Of a DNA stretch of 8,384 nucleotides, positions 1-5,778 are shown one piece after another. The position numbers were made by a program, and so were the translations under genes. The DNA comes from Clostridiales bacterium. GTDB taxonomy: Bacteria > Bacillota > Clostridia > Peptostreptococcales > Anaerovoracaceae. Under the pieces are notes generated by a model that was not told the origin of the DNA, searched no databases, and saw only the letters and a program-made list of their open reading frames with translations. The stretch is from the NCBI GenBank assembly GCA_012735285.1, contig JAAYHT010000191.1:1-8384 (forward strand), written 5' to 3'. Numbering within the stretch: position 1 is the stretch's first letter; each line of letters opens with the position of its first letter.

Positions 1-129
1 AGAATAACGTCTTGGCATTTTAAACGTTATATCGTTATACCTATGGTTTACAGATTTTATTTCTACAATTATGTTACGCTTACCGTCGTTATATTCACTT
101 CTACCATAGCCTGTCATACTTTTAATCAT
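1..129 (-). CDS. yicC: YicC/YloC family endoribonuclease, 5' end only
   Basis: The first 43 codons of a minus-strand gene are present and the rest lies beyond base 1. The translation opens with MIKSMTGYGRSE and continues with EIKSVNHRYNDI. These are the two most recognisable N-terminal blocks of the YicC/YloC family, whose members are known as RNA-cleaving or RNA-decay factors. An AAGGAGC Shine-Dalgarno site at 138-144 lies eight bases before the ATG at 127-129 and fixes the start. In Bacillus subtilis the homologue yloC lies close to yloA (rqcH), and here the two genes are divergent neighbours, which supports both calls. Nothing can be said about the catalytic C-terminal part because it is outside the window. 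Confidence 0.88.
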   Translation of the reverse strand, partial: MIKSMTGYGRSEYNDGKRNIIVEIKSVNHRYNDITFKMPRRYS

Positions 130-191
130 TATTTGATGCTCCTTATTAAACTTTCCAAAACAATTTGTTATAATTATGGTTCAAGGTATTG

Positions 192-220
192 TATATAATT
201 ATTATACATTGTATTACCAA
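192..220 (-). promoter_or_regulatory. Possible promoter for yicC in the divergent intergenic region
   Basis: The 123 bases between the two divergent starts (130-252) are almost pure A and T. On the minus strand TTGGTA (215-220) and TATATA (192-197) are 17 bases apart, which would start transcription near 185 and give a leader of about 55 bases. For rqcH on the plus strand there are TATAAT hexamers at 169-174 and 194-199, but neither has a convincing -35 box. A short inverted repeat, TGTATA (190-195) and TATACA (203-208), sits between the two genes and could be an operator. In sequence this AT-rich such matches are expected by chance, so all of this is tentative. Confidence 0.3.
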
Positions 221-252
221 AATAATCTATGAATAATTATTGAGGAGTTAAA

Positions 253-1983
253 ATGAGTTATGATGGTTTTGTAACCGGTGCGATTGTGAAAGAATTACAA
301 CAGCTTATAATCGACGGTAAAATAGAAAAAATATATCAGCCTGAAGCAGATGAATTGATACTTCATATCCACAATAAGGGCAAAAAGCATCGTCTATATA
401 TTTCAGTAAATAGCGGACATGCCCGCCTTCATTTAATAGATAGAGATGACTATAGAAATCCTAAAAACCCATTGTCTTTTTGTATGCTTGCAAGAAAACA
501 CTTTCAAGGTGGCCGTATTATTAGCATAAATCAAATTGAATCTGAAAGAATAGTAGAAATATGTGTTAACCGAATCAATGAATTAGGAGATGTTGTAGAT
601 AAAAAGCTAATAATTGAAATAATGGGTAAACACAGCAATATTATTGCTTTGGATGCATCAACAGGTATAATTCTCGATAGTATTAAACGAATTACTATGG
701 AAGTTAACCGCTATCGTCAGCACTTACCTGGATTACCATATGTATCTCCACCTTCACATGGCAAGATTCCTTTTTATTCCTTAACAGAAGAAGATTTGGA
801 ATCAATATTAAGTAATGCCAGCTCTTTAAAATCAAAAACCCTATTATCAAACATACATGGCATAAGTCCAGGTATGGCAGAAGAAATCTGTCTTAGGGCC
901 TCACAACGTTTTAATCTTGATGTTGAGTTGCTGACCCATAAAGAATTGTACCCGGTATTGAAAGAAATGGCAGATGCCATATTATCATACAATATCACTC
1001 CCGTAGTTTATTTTGCTGATGATAATAGTCCAATAGACTTTCACGTGTTTACTCAATACACTAAAGAAAATTATTATAACAAAAAAATCTTAGATTCTCC
1101 TAGAGAAGCAGCAGATTACTACTATCACCATAAAGTATCGTCAAATAAGATCAACCAGAAATCATCGGACTTAATTAAGACAATCGATAACAATTTGAAC
1201 AAATTATACTTAAAAAAACAGCGGCTTTCAGAAGAAATGTTAAAAGCCAAGGATTACGAAACGTATAGGCTCTATGGCGAATTATTAACTGCGAACCTTC
1301 ACAAAATTGATAAAAATGATAAATCGGTTAAAGTTTTTAATTACTATGATAACAATAAAGAAATTGAAATAGATTTAGATAGCCGATTATCTCCTTCTAA
1401 AAATGCTCAGAAATATTTTAAGAGGTACAACAAGTTAAAAACTGCTTTAAAAGAAAAAGATATACAGCTAAAAGAAACTAACCAAAATATCGAATATCTT
1501 GAATCTGTTCTTACATTCGTCAAAAACGCTGATGAAATTGAAGATTTGGATGAAATTCGCCAAGAATTGATCGAAGCCGGATATCTAAGAAATAGAAAGA
1601 GCAGTTCACGCCGTGAGGAATCAAAACCCAAGCCCCTTGCTTTCACCAGCAGCGACGGTTTCCGTATTCTAGTAGGCCGGAATAATAAAGAGAATGATCT
1701 TTTAACATTTAAAATCGCCGATAAGAACGATATTTGGTTTCACACAAAGGATATTCCAGGCTCCCATGTTATTTTAGTTCTAGAAGGGAAGAAACCCTCA
1801 GATACTTCAATTTATGAAGCCGCATCGATTGCTGCATACTACAGCAAGGCTCGTTCTTCGGAAAATGTAGCTGTTGATTATACTTATGTAAAATACGTTA
1901 AGAAACCCAGCGGAGCAAAACCTGGAATGGTTATTTTTACCGATAATAGTACGGTTTATGTCAATCCTAATATTAATATATGA
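253..1983 (+). CDS. rqcH: RqcH (NFACT family) ribosome quality control factor
   Basis: A 576-residue protein of the NFACT family (bacterial RqcH, formerly YloA or FbpA; relatives are yeast Rqc2 and human NEMF). In B. subtilis RqcH binds split 50S subunits carrying a stuck peptidyl-tRNA and recruits alanyl-tRNA to add a C-terminal Ala tail that marks the chain for degradation. Visible here are the NFACT-N domain (about residues 1-200: SYDGFV at the start, FCMLARKH at 76-83, and the EIMGKHSN block), a charged coiled-coil middle (roughly 300-445), and the C-terminal NFACT-R domain with DIWFHTKDIPGSHVI. Length is normal for the family. The start is supported by GAGGAG (242-247), five bases before ATG. 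The tRNA-binding Asp-Arg pair of B. subtilis RqcH (D97 R98) aligns with Glu98-Arg99. Older annotations as fibronectin-binding protein come from the same family. No clear terminator follows. Confidence 0.95.
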   Translation: MSYDGFVTGAIVKELQQLIIDGKIEKIYQPEADELILHIHNKGKKHRLYISVNSGHARLHLIDRDDYRNPKNPLSFCMLARKHFQGGRIISINQIESERIVEICVNRINELGDVVDKKLIIEIMGKHSNIIALDASTGIILDSIKRITMEVNRYRQHLPGLPYVSPPSHGKIPFYSLTEEDLESILSNASSLKSKTLLSNIHGISPGMAEEICLRASQRFNLDVELLTHKELYPVLKEMADAILSYNITPVVYFADDNSPIDFHVFTQYTKENYYNKKILDSPREAADYYYHHKVSSNKINQKSSDLIKTIDNNLNKLYLKKQRLSEEMLKAKDYETYRLYGELLTANLHKIDKNDKSVKVFNYYDNNKEIEIDLDSRLSPSKNAQKYFKRYNKLKTALKEKDIQLKETNQNIEYLESVLTFVKNADEIEDLDEIRQELIEAGYLRNRKSSSRREESKPKPLAFTSSDGFRILVGRNNKENDLLTFKIADKNDIWFHTKDIPGSHVILVLEGKKPSDTSIYEAASIAAYYSKARSSENVAVDYTYVKYVKKPSGAKPGMVIFTDNSTVYVNPNINI

Positions 1984-1988
1984 TGCAG

Positions 1989-2021
1989 TTATTACATTTA
2001 ATGTATAATTTATTACATTTA
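1989..2021 (+). repeat. Two 12-bp direct repeats, 21 bp apart
   Basis: TTATTACATTTA occurs exactly at 1989-2000 and again at 2010-2021. The repeat period of 21 bases equals two helical turns, so two protein copies could bind the same DNA face. The pair ends 12 bases upstream of the -35 box of the promoter at 2034-2062. The first copy also overlaps a small palindrome, TACATT-T-AATGTA (1993-2005). This resembles a tandem regulator site for the small gene at 2117, but no regulator family is recognised and AT-rich repeats can occur by chance. Confidence 0.45.
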
Positions 2022-2033
2022 GGAATTTTTGTA

Positions 2034-2062
2034 TTGATTATGCAATGTTTGTTTGTTAAGAT
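2034..2062 (+). promoter_or_regulatory. Sigma-A type extended -10 promoter for the small Cys-rich gene
   Basis: TTGATT (2034-2039) and TAAGAT (2057-2062) are separated by exactly 17 bases, and TG at 2054-2055 forms an extended -10 element (TGtTAAGAT). Each hexamer matches four of six consensus bases. Transcription would start near 2069, leaving a leader of about 48 bases before the ATG at 2117. The expected start point falls inside the palindrome at 2067-2096. Confidence 0.6.
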
Positions 2063-2066
2063 GGAT

Positions 2067-2096
2067 ACAACTATCTATCACTGCATAGTTAGTTGT
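2067..2096 (+). promoter_or_regulatory. Palindrome at the transcription start: operator or 5' leader hairpin
   Basis: ACAACTATCTAT (2067-2078) and ATAGTTAGTTGT (2085-2096) are inverted repeats matching at 11 of 12 positions around a six-base centre, CACTGC. The element begins about five bases after the -10 box, so as DNA it could be a repressor operator overlapping +1. As RNA it would be a hairpin at the very 5' end of the transcript, eight bases before the AGAGGT Shine-Dalgarno site (2104-2109). No T-run follows, so it is not a terminator. The repeat is plain in the sequence, but its function is inferred. Confidence 0.6.
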
Positions 2097-2323
2097 AATT
2101 GAAAGAGGTAATAATTATGAAAAAGAAGGGAAATCCAATATATTACTCAGTAATCACAGAAGAATTATTATGTTCGCTATGTGGTAAACATGGTGATATA
2201 AGATTTAAAGATTTCGCCGCATGCGAAGATTGCCTCGAATACGTTAAAACTTGTTGTTAAGTGCGCCACTCATACTCTTAAATTCTAACTATCGCCGATA
2301 TTTCATCATAACTATGCAGTGAT
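2077..2323. repeat. 15-bp exact inverted repeat bracketing the small gene
   Basis: ATCACTGCATAGTTA at 2077-2091 is found as its exact reverse complement at 2309-2323. The left copy covers the centre and most of the right arm of the palindrome at the transcription start. The right copy forms the loop and part of one arm of the hairpin after the gene, and overlaps the stop codon of the convergent rluD-type gene. The two copies enclose 217 bases holding only the small Cys-rich gene. Possible meanings are long-range pairing between the two mRNA ends, two sites for one DNA-binding protein, or ends of a small mobile or invertible segment. No target-site duplication was found. Confidence 0.6.
2117..2260 (+). 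CDS. Small six-cysteine zinc-ribbon-like protein, 47 aa, unrecognised
   Basis: A 47-codon reading frame with a good Shine-Dalgarno site (AGAGGT at 2104-2109, seven bases before ATG) and its own promoter and terminator candidates, so it is probably a real gene. The protein begins MKKKGNPIYYS and contains CSLCGKHG (Cys19, Cys22), CEDC (Cys36, Cys39) and a C-terminal Cys46-Cys47. Two CxxC pairs 13 residues apart are the usual layout of a four-cysteine zinc ribbon or a small metal-binding knuckle. There is no signal peptide or membrane segment, so it should be cytoplasmic. I do not recognise the family. It could be a nucleic-acid or protein-binding zinc ribbon, or a redox or metal-handling peptide. 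The unusually dense set of repeats around it suggests regulated expression. Confidence 0.7.
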   Translation: MKKKGNPIYYSVITEELLCSLCGKHGDIRFKDFAACEDCLEYVKTCC

Positions 2324-2336
2324 GAATCGTTTTCTT
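2296..2336 (+). terminator. Probable rho-independent terminator of the small gene
   Basis: Seven paired bases, TTCATCA (2302-2308) with TGATGAA (2320-2326), enclose an 11-base loop. Below a three-base bulge (2299-2301), CGA (2296-2298) pairs with TCG (2327-2329), and TTTTCTT follows at 2330-2336. The T-run is on the plus strand, which fits termination of the small gene at 2117-2260. The stem is AT-rich, so it may be weak. The hairpin overlaps the last codons and stop of the convergent rluD-type gene, and the minus strand shows no T-run after it. Confidence 0.5.
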
Positions 2337-3253
2337 AAGTTATCTAAGACCTCTTGAAAATGCTGTGGTAATTCGCTATCGAATTCTACATATTCACCTG
2401 TTTTCGGATGATTAAAACCCAATGTTTTTGCATGAAGCATTTGGCCTTTAATTCCCATAATATTTTTCTTAGGTCCATACAAATTATCTCCTAACAGTGG
2501 ATGCTTTATATAGGCCATATGCACACGTATTAGGTGAGTTCTACCGGTTTCTAATCTTGCTTCTATATAAGTAAACTTCTTAAATCGCTCCAATACACGA
2601 AAATGTGTGACAGCTTCTTTGCTATTGGGTTGAGTCACAGCCATCCTTAATCTGTTTGAAGGATCCCTACCTATAGGTTGATCAATGGTGCCTGAATCTT
2701 CAATAATATTGTCATGTACAATGGCTCTATAAGATCTCATTACAGTATGAGCGGCCAGCTGTTTTGCTAAAGATCTGTGCGAGTCATCATTTTTAGCTAC
2801 TACTAATAATCCGCTTGTATCCTTATCTATTCGGTGTACAATACCCCTGCGAATTTCTCCGTTTATAGTTGAAAGTGAATCACCCCTATGAAATAGAAGG
2901 GCATTTACTAATGTTCCTGAGGTGTTGCCTGCGGCAGGATGTACAACCATTCCTTTAGGTTTGTTAATTATTAAAATATCCTCATCTTCATAGACTATAT
3001 CAATTGGAATATTTTCAGCTACTAGGGCTAAGGGTTCAGATTGTTCTATAGTTAGTTCAACAATATCTCCTTCTTTAAGCTTATGCTTTTTAGATTTTAT
3101 TATTTGACCATTGACTGTTACTCCTACTTCTTCAATAAGCTTTTGAATACTATTTCTCGAAGCATCTTCTATAAGCTTTGCTAGTACGCTGTCAATTCGA
3201 GAATTAGAATCTTCACTCTGTATTTGAAAGATATAGGATTTGCTATCATACAT
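2312..3253 (-). CDS. RluA/RluD-family 23S rRNA pseudouridine synthase (YlyB type)
   Basis: This enzyme would convert uridine to pseudouridine in rRNA. The 313-residue protein has an N-terminal S4 RNA-binding domain (about 18-70) and the catalytic core. The core motif HRIDKDTSGLL lies at 140-150 with the expected catalytic Asp143, and a second signature, GRTHLIRVH, lies at 237-245. Most relatives have Gln where Leu241 stands; the codon is CTA, one base from CAA. An upstream ATG at 3293-3295 keeps the frame open, but it lies well inside lspA. The ATG at 3251-3253 overlaps the lspA stop by eight bases (ATGTATGA) and matches where the family starts, so I chose it, with translational coupling likely. 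It corresponds in position to ylyB after lspA in B. subtilis. It is the last gene of the operon. Confidence 0.93.
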   Translation of the reverse strand: MYDSKSYIFQIQSEDSNSRIDSVLAKLIEDASRNSIQKLIEEVGVTVNGQIIKSKKHKLKEGDIVELTIEQSEPLALVAENIPIDIVYEDEDILIINKPKGMVVHPAAGNTSGTLVNALLFHRGDSLSTINGEIRRGIVHRIDKDTSGLLVVAKNDDSHRSLAKQLAAHTVMRSYRAIVHDNIIEDSGTIDQPIGRDPSNRLRMAVTQPNSKEAVTHFRVLERFKKFTYIEARLETGRTHLIRVHMAYIKHPLLGDNLYGPKKNIMGIKGQMLHAKTLGFNHPKTGEYVEFDSELPQHFQEVLDNLRKRFITA

Positions 3254-3710
3254 GATTATCACTCTTTTTGATCCTTGGTTCAAAATATAGGACATATAGT
3301 ATTAAGAAACCACATCCGACGCATACTGAAACATCTGCAACATTGAAAACAGGCCAAATACGGAAATCCAAAAAATCAACTACATACCCAAGCGTTATAC
3401 GGCTGATTAAATTACCTATTCCTCCCCCGGCCACTAAAGATAGAGCTAGCAACAAGGACCAATGCTGAATCTTTCTTTTTGAGAAAATGTATATTAAGAC
3501 AATAATTATCGCAATTAAAGACACCATAACTATTAATGTTTGTTTGCCTTCAAAAATATTAAAAGCAGCCCCATAATTCCGAACGTATGTTATGTGAAAG
3601 ATATTTTCGATAATCGGGACTGATTGGTTTATATCCATATTAGATTTAATAATATATTTGGTAAATAGATCTAAGGCAATTAAAAGTACAATTATTAAGA
3701 AATATAACAT
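3246..3710 (-). CDS. lspA: Lipoprotein signal peptidase II (LspA)
   Basis: LspA is the membrane aspartyl protease that removes signal peptides from diacylated prolipoproteins. The 154-residue protein has four hydrophobic stretches (about 1-20, 57-76, 84-100, 127-145). The catalytic pair is seen as Asp112 in YVVDF and Asp126 in FNVAD. YVRNYGAAF (42-50) and LDLFTK (13-18, with Asp14) are also family blocks. The conserved GNxxDR motif reads GNLISR (99-104), so the usual Asp is Ser103. The ATG directly follows the divIVA stop (TAGATG, no gap), and a GGGGA site within the end of divIVA may serve as its ribosome site. The 3' end overlaps the rluD-type gene by eight bases. Length is normal and the gene is probably functional. 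Confidence 0.95.
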   Translation of the reverse strand: MLYFLIIVLLIALDLFTKYIIKSNMDINQSVPIIENIFHITYVRNYGAAFNIFEGKQTLIVMVSLIAIIIVLIYIFSKRKIQHWSLLLALSLVAGGGIGNLISRITLGYVVDFLDFRIWPVFNVADVSVCVGCGFLILYVLYFEPRIKKSDNHV

Positions 3711-4286
3711 CTATAAATTATCCCCAGTTCTAATATTTACTAGTGTCTTTTTACCATAATCACTATCTTTTTCTATAATCTGAGTATCCTCTTTTGCTTC
3801 TAAAATACTTTTTAAATCTTCCAAATCCTTATCGAAAAACAAATCGGAACTTAGCGAATCAATTTTTTCAAGTTCTGTTTCTAATAAAGTCTTATATCTT
3901 GTTTTAAACACATGTAAGCGATTGCGAATAACTGCAGCCTCTTCATTTAGTCGCTCAACTGATTCGCGAGCTTCCCTTGTTATCCGTTCTGCATCTAATT
4001 CAGCATTTTTTAATAAGATCTCAGCTCGCTTTTCTGCACTTGCTGATATGTCTCCCATTAATGCCTTAGCAGCTTCTAAAGTCTCTAGAACCATATTCTC
4101 GGTTTTTTTATACCGTTCAAGTTCATTTGTAAGACTTTTAACCTGTTCTTTTAGCACCTGATTTTCTTCAATTAACTTTTCAAGGTCTATAGTTATCAAA
4201 TCAAGAAAACCGTCGACATCTTCTTCTTTGTAACCTCTTATGCTCTTCTCAAATTCTTTATTCTGAATATCCAGGGGAGTAATCAT
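3711..4286 (-). CDS. divIVA: DivIVA family cell-pole and septum marker protein
   Basis: DivIVA proteins bind negatively curved membrane at poles and new septa and recruit division, chromosome-anchoring or cell-wall proteins. The 191-residue protein begins with the characteristic DivIVA N-terminal domain: TPLDIQNKEF (3-12), then SIRGYKEEDVDGFLD. The membrane-inserting Phe-Arg pair of B. subtilis DivIVA (F17 R18) aligns with Ile16-Arg17, a hydrophobic replacement. Long charged coiled coils follow (about 30-75 and 85-150), and the C-terminal 40 residues look unstructured. A perfect AAGGAGG (4293-4299) precedes the ATG by six bases. It follows yggT by 17 bases. In B. subtilis ylmH would lie between them; here there is no room for it. 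Confidence 0.93.
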   Translation of the reverse strand: MITPLDIQNKEFEKSIRGYKEEDVDGFLDLITIDLEKLIEENQVLKEQVKSLTNELERYKKTENMVLETLEAAKALMGDISASAEKRAEILLKNAELDAERITREARESVERLNEEAAVIRNRLHVFKTRYKTLLETELEKIDSLSSDLFFDKDLEDLKSILEAKEDTQIIEKDSDYGKKTLVNIRTGDNL

Positions 4287-4303
4287 TCCAAACCTCCTTA
4301 GAG

Positions 4304-4585
4304 TTATAGTAAAATTATTATTCTAAGAATATCTATAATAATTGAATTTAAAATCCATAGGATTATTAAAGCAAGCAAGGGTGAAAAGTCGATGGTTCCG
4401 CCGAAGCCGAATCGCTGAGTAATTCTCCGACAGGGTGCGAGCATGGGCTCGGTTACTCTAATAATGCCTATGTATAAAGGATATAGTCTGTCTCCCGGTC
4501 TTATAAACCAACTCAATATTGCCCTAGCCAGTATCAGATAAGTTAATACCCGAAAAAATAGATTAACAGCATAAATTAAAACCAT
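4304..4585 (-). CDS. YggT/YlmG family integral membrane protein
   Basis: A 93-residue protein with two hydrophobic membrane segments (about 2-27 and 68-92) joined by a polar loop. The family blocks are ARAILSWF (20-27), TEPMLAPCRR (45-54) and DFSPLLALIIL (66-76). YggT/YlmG proteins are found next to sepF in many Gram-positive bacteria and in plastids. They have been linked to division or nucleoid placement, but no biochemical activity is established. The start lies three bases after the sepF stop, and its GGAGG ribosome site (4592-4596) is made by the last sepF codons, so its translation is probably coupled to sepF. Confidence 0.9.
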   Translation of the reverse strand: MVLIYAVNLFFRVLTYLILARAILSWFIRPGDRLYPLYIGIIRVTEPMLAPCRRITQRFGFGGTIDFSPLLALIILWILNSIIIDILRIIILL

Positions 4586-4588
4586 TAA

Positions 4589-5086
4589 TTACCTCCAAGG
4601 GTTTTTTGCACCATCGTTGTAATCATTATGATCTATGTGCGCTGTAACGTCGACATTTTCAGGTGCAAAAATAAATATATTATTTGCAACTTTTTGGACA
4701 TTGCCATTCAGAGCATAGGTGGCTCCGCTTAGAAAATCAAAGATTTTTCGTGCTATGTCGGTTTCAATTTTTTCTAAATTAATTATTACTGGCTTCTTTG
4801 CCTTTAAACTGTCAACTAATGTAGGGCATTCATCAAATGATATTGGTTCAATTACAATCATTTTAAACTGATTGGTTGCAATTTTGTTTGTCATTGGTAA
4901 AACCCTAGGTTCTTTGTTCTGTTTCATTTCCTTATCCCCATATCTGGGAGAGTTAAATGAACTCCTCACTTCAACAGATTTCTTTTCTAGGTCAAAAATT
5001 TCTTCTTCTTCATCTTCGAGTTCATCTTCATCTATCTCTTCGATGCCAACTAAAGTCTTAAGTTTGTTAAAAAATCCATCTCCCAT
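4589..5086 (-). CDS. sepF: SepF, FtsZ-ring membrane anchor and assembly protein
   Basis: SepF binds FtsZ and tethers the division ring to the membrane. The 165-residue protein has the expected parts in order. First comes a short N-terminal amphipathic helix for membrane binding (GFFNKLKTLVG, 4-14). A very acidic linker with runs of Glu and Asp follows (about 16-34). The C-terminal SepF core (about 73-149) includes PVIINLEKI (99-107), DFLSGATYALNG (117-128) and IFIFAPENV (137-145). AAGGAGA lies eight bases before ATG. It sits 26 bases after ylmE and three before yggT, the usual order. The acidic linker accounts for a serine-rich reading frame on the opposite strand, which is not a gene. Confidence 0.95.
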   Translation of the reverse strand: MGDGFFNKLKTLVGIEEIDEDELEDEEEEIFDLEKKSVEVRSSFNSPRYGDKEMKQNKEPRVLPMTNKIATNQFKMIVIEPISFDECPTLVDSLKAKKPVIINLEKIETDIARKIFDFLSGATYALNGNVQKVANNIFIFAPENVDVTAHIDHNDYNDGAKNPWR

Positions 5087-5112
5087 ACTTATGTTCTCCT
5101 TATTCTTTAGAT

Positions 5113-5775
5113 TTAATAATTGCGTTCGCCGAAAATGGCTGTCCCAATTCGAATCAGATTTGATCCTTCTTCGATAGCCACTTCATAATCGTTAGTCATA
5201 CCCATAGAAAGATATTTAAAATCTAGTCTTTCATGTTTGATTGTCGCCAATGAATCAAATAGAGATTTTAGCTGTCTAAAATACTTTCTCACATTTTCAG
5301 GGTTTTCCTCAAATGGTGCTATAGTCATCAAGCCTCTAACCCTTATATGCTCAAAATTATTAAGGATTTCTTTAATTAATGGTTCAGTCTCTTCCACTTT
5401 TATGCCATATTTACTATCTTCCTCTGCAACATTGACTTGGATTAATATATCCATTGTTAAGCCTTTATTGGCAGCTCTTTTGTTTATTTCTTTAGCCAGT
5501 TTTAAAGAATCTACAGAGTGAATTAAGCTCACTTTGTCGATAATATATTTTACCTTATTTGTCTGTAGATGTCCAATCATATGCCAGCGAACTGGCTTTA
5601 CATATTCATATTTTTCTAAAATTTCTTGAACTTTATTTTCCCCTATATCAGTAATCCCACAATCTATTGCTCTATTTATTTCTTCAGCTGTTCTAGTCTT
5701 AGTAACTGCAACCAATAACACGTTATCAGGTTTTTTCTCATTTATTTTTGCTATATTTTCTCGAATATTGTCCAT
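5113..5775 (-). CDS. ylmE: YggS/YlmE family pyridoxal-phosphate homeostasis protein
   Basis: A 220-residue member of the PLPBP/YggS family: single-domain TIM-barrel proteins that bind pyridoxal 5'-phosphate and help control vitamin B6 and amino-acid balance, with no known catalytic reaction. The PLP-binding lysine is Lys26 in LVAVTKTR (21-28). Other family blocks are IGENKVQE (44-51), WHMIGHLQTNK (64-74), the SMGMTND phosphate-binding segment (190-196) and IRIGTAIFG (208-216). Length is normal. It starts three bases after the end of the broken HlyD-like frame (TAA TTT ATG) and leads into sepF, as ylmE does in B. subtilis. Confidence 0.94.
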   Translation of the reverse strand: MDNIRENIAKINEKKPDNVLLVAVTKTRTAEEINRAIDCGITDIGENKVQEILEKYEYVKPVRWHMIGHLQTNKVKYIIDKVSLIHSVDSLKLAKEINKRAANKGLTMDILIQVNVAEEDSKYGIKVEETEPLIKEILNNFEHIRVRGLMTIAPFEENPENVRKYFRQLKSLFDSLATIKHERLDFKYLSMGMTNDYEVAIEEGSNLIRIGTAIFGERNY

Positions 5776-5778
5776 AAA

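Noticed and set aside
774..1646. Minus-strand frames inside rqcH (774-998 and 1407-1646)
   Set aside because: They lie wholly within a well-supported gene on the other strand, and their translations resemble no family.
1993..2009. Terminator for rqcH, or a second promoter, at the TACATT/AATGTA palindrome with TATAAT at 2004-2009
   Set aside because: The palindrome leaves no room for a stable hairpin loop and has no T-run after it, and no -35 box lies at a suitable spacing from the TATAAT.
3254..3295. Longer start of the rluD-type gene at 3295
   Set aside because: It would overlap lspA by 50 bases, and the extra 14 residues do not resemble the family N-terminus. The ATG at 3253 gives the usual coupling overlap.
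4872..5177. Plus-strand frame with a long serine run opposite sepF
   Set aside because: It is the complement of the Glu/Asp codons of the SepF acidic linker and has no supported ribosome site or recognisable domain.
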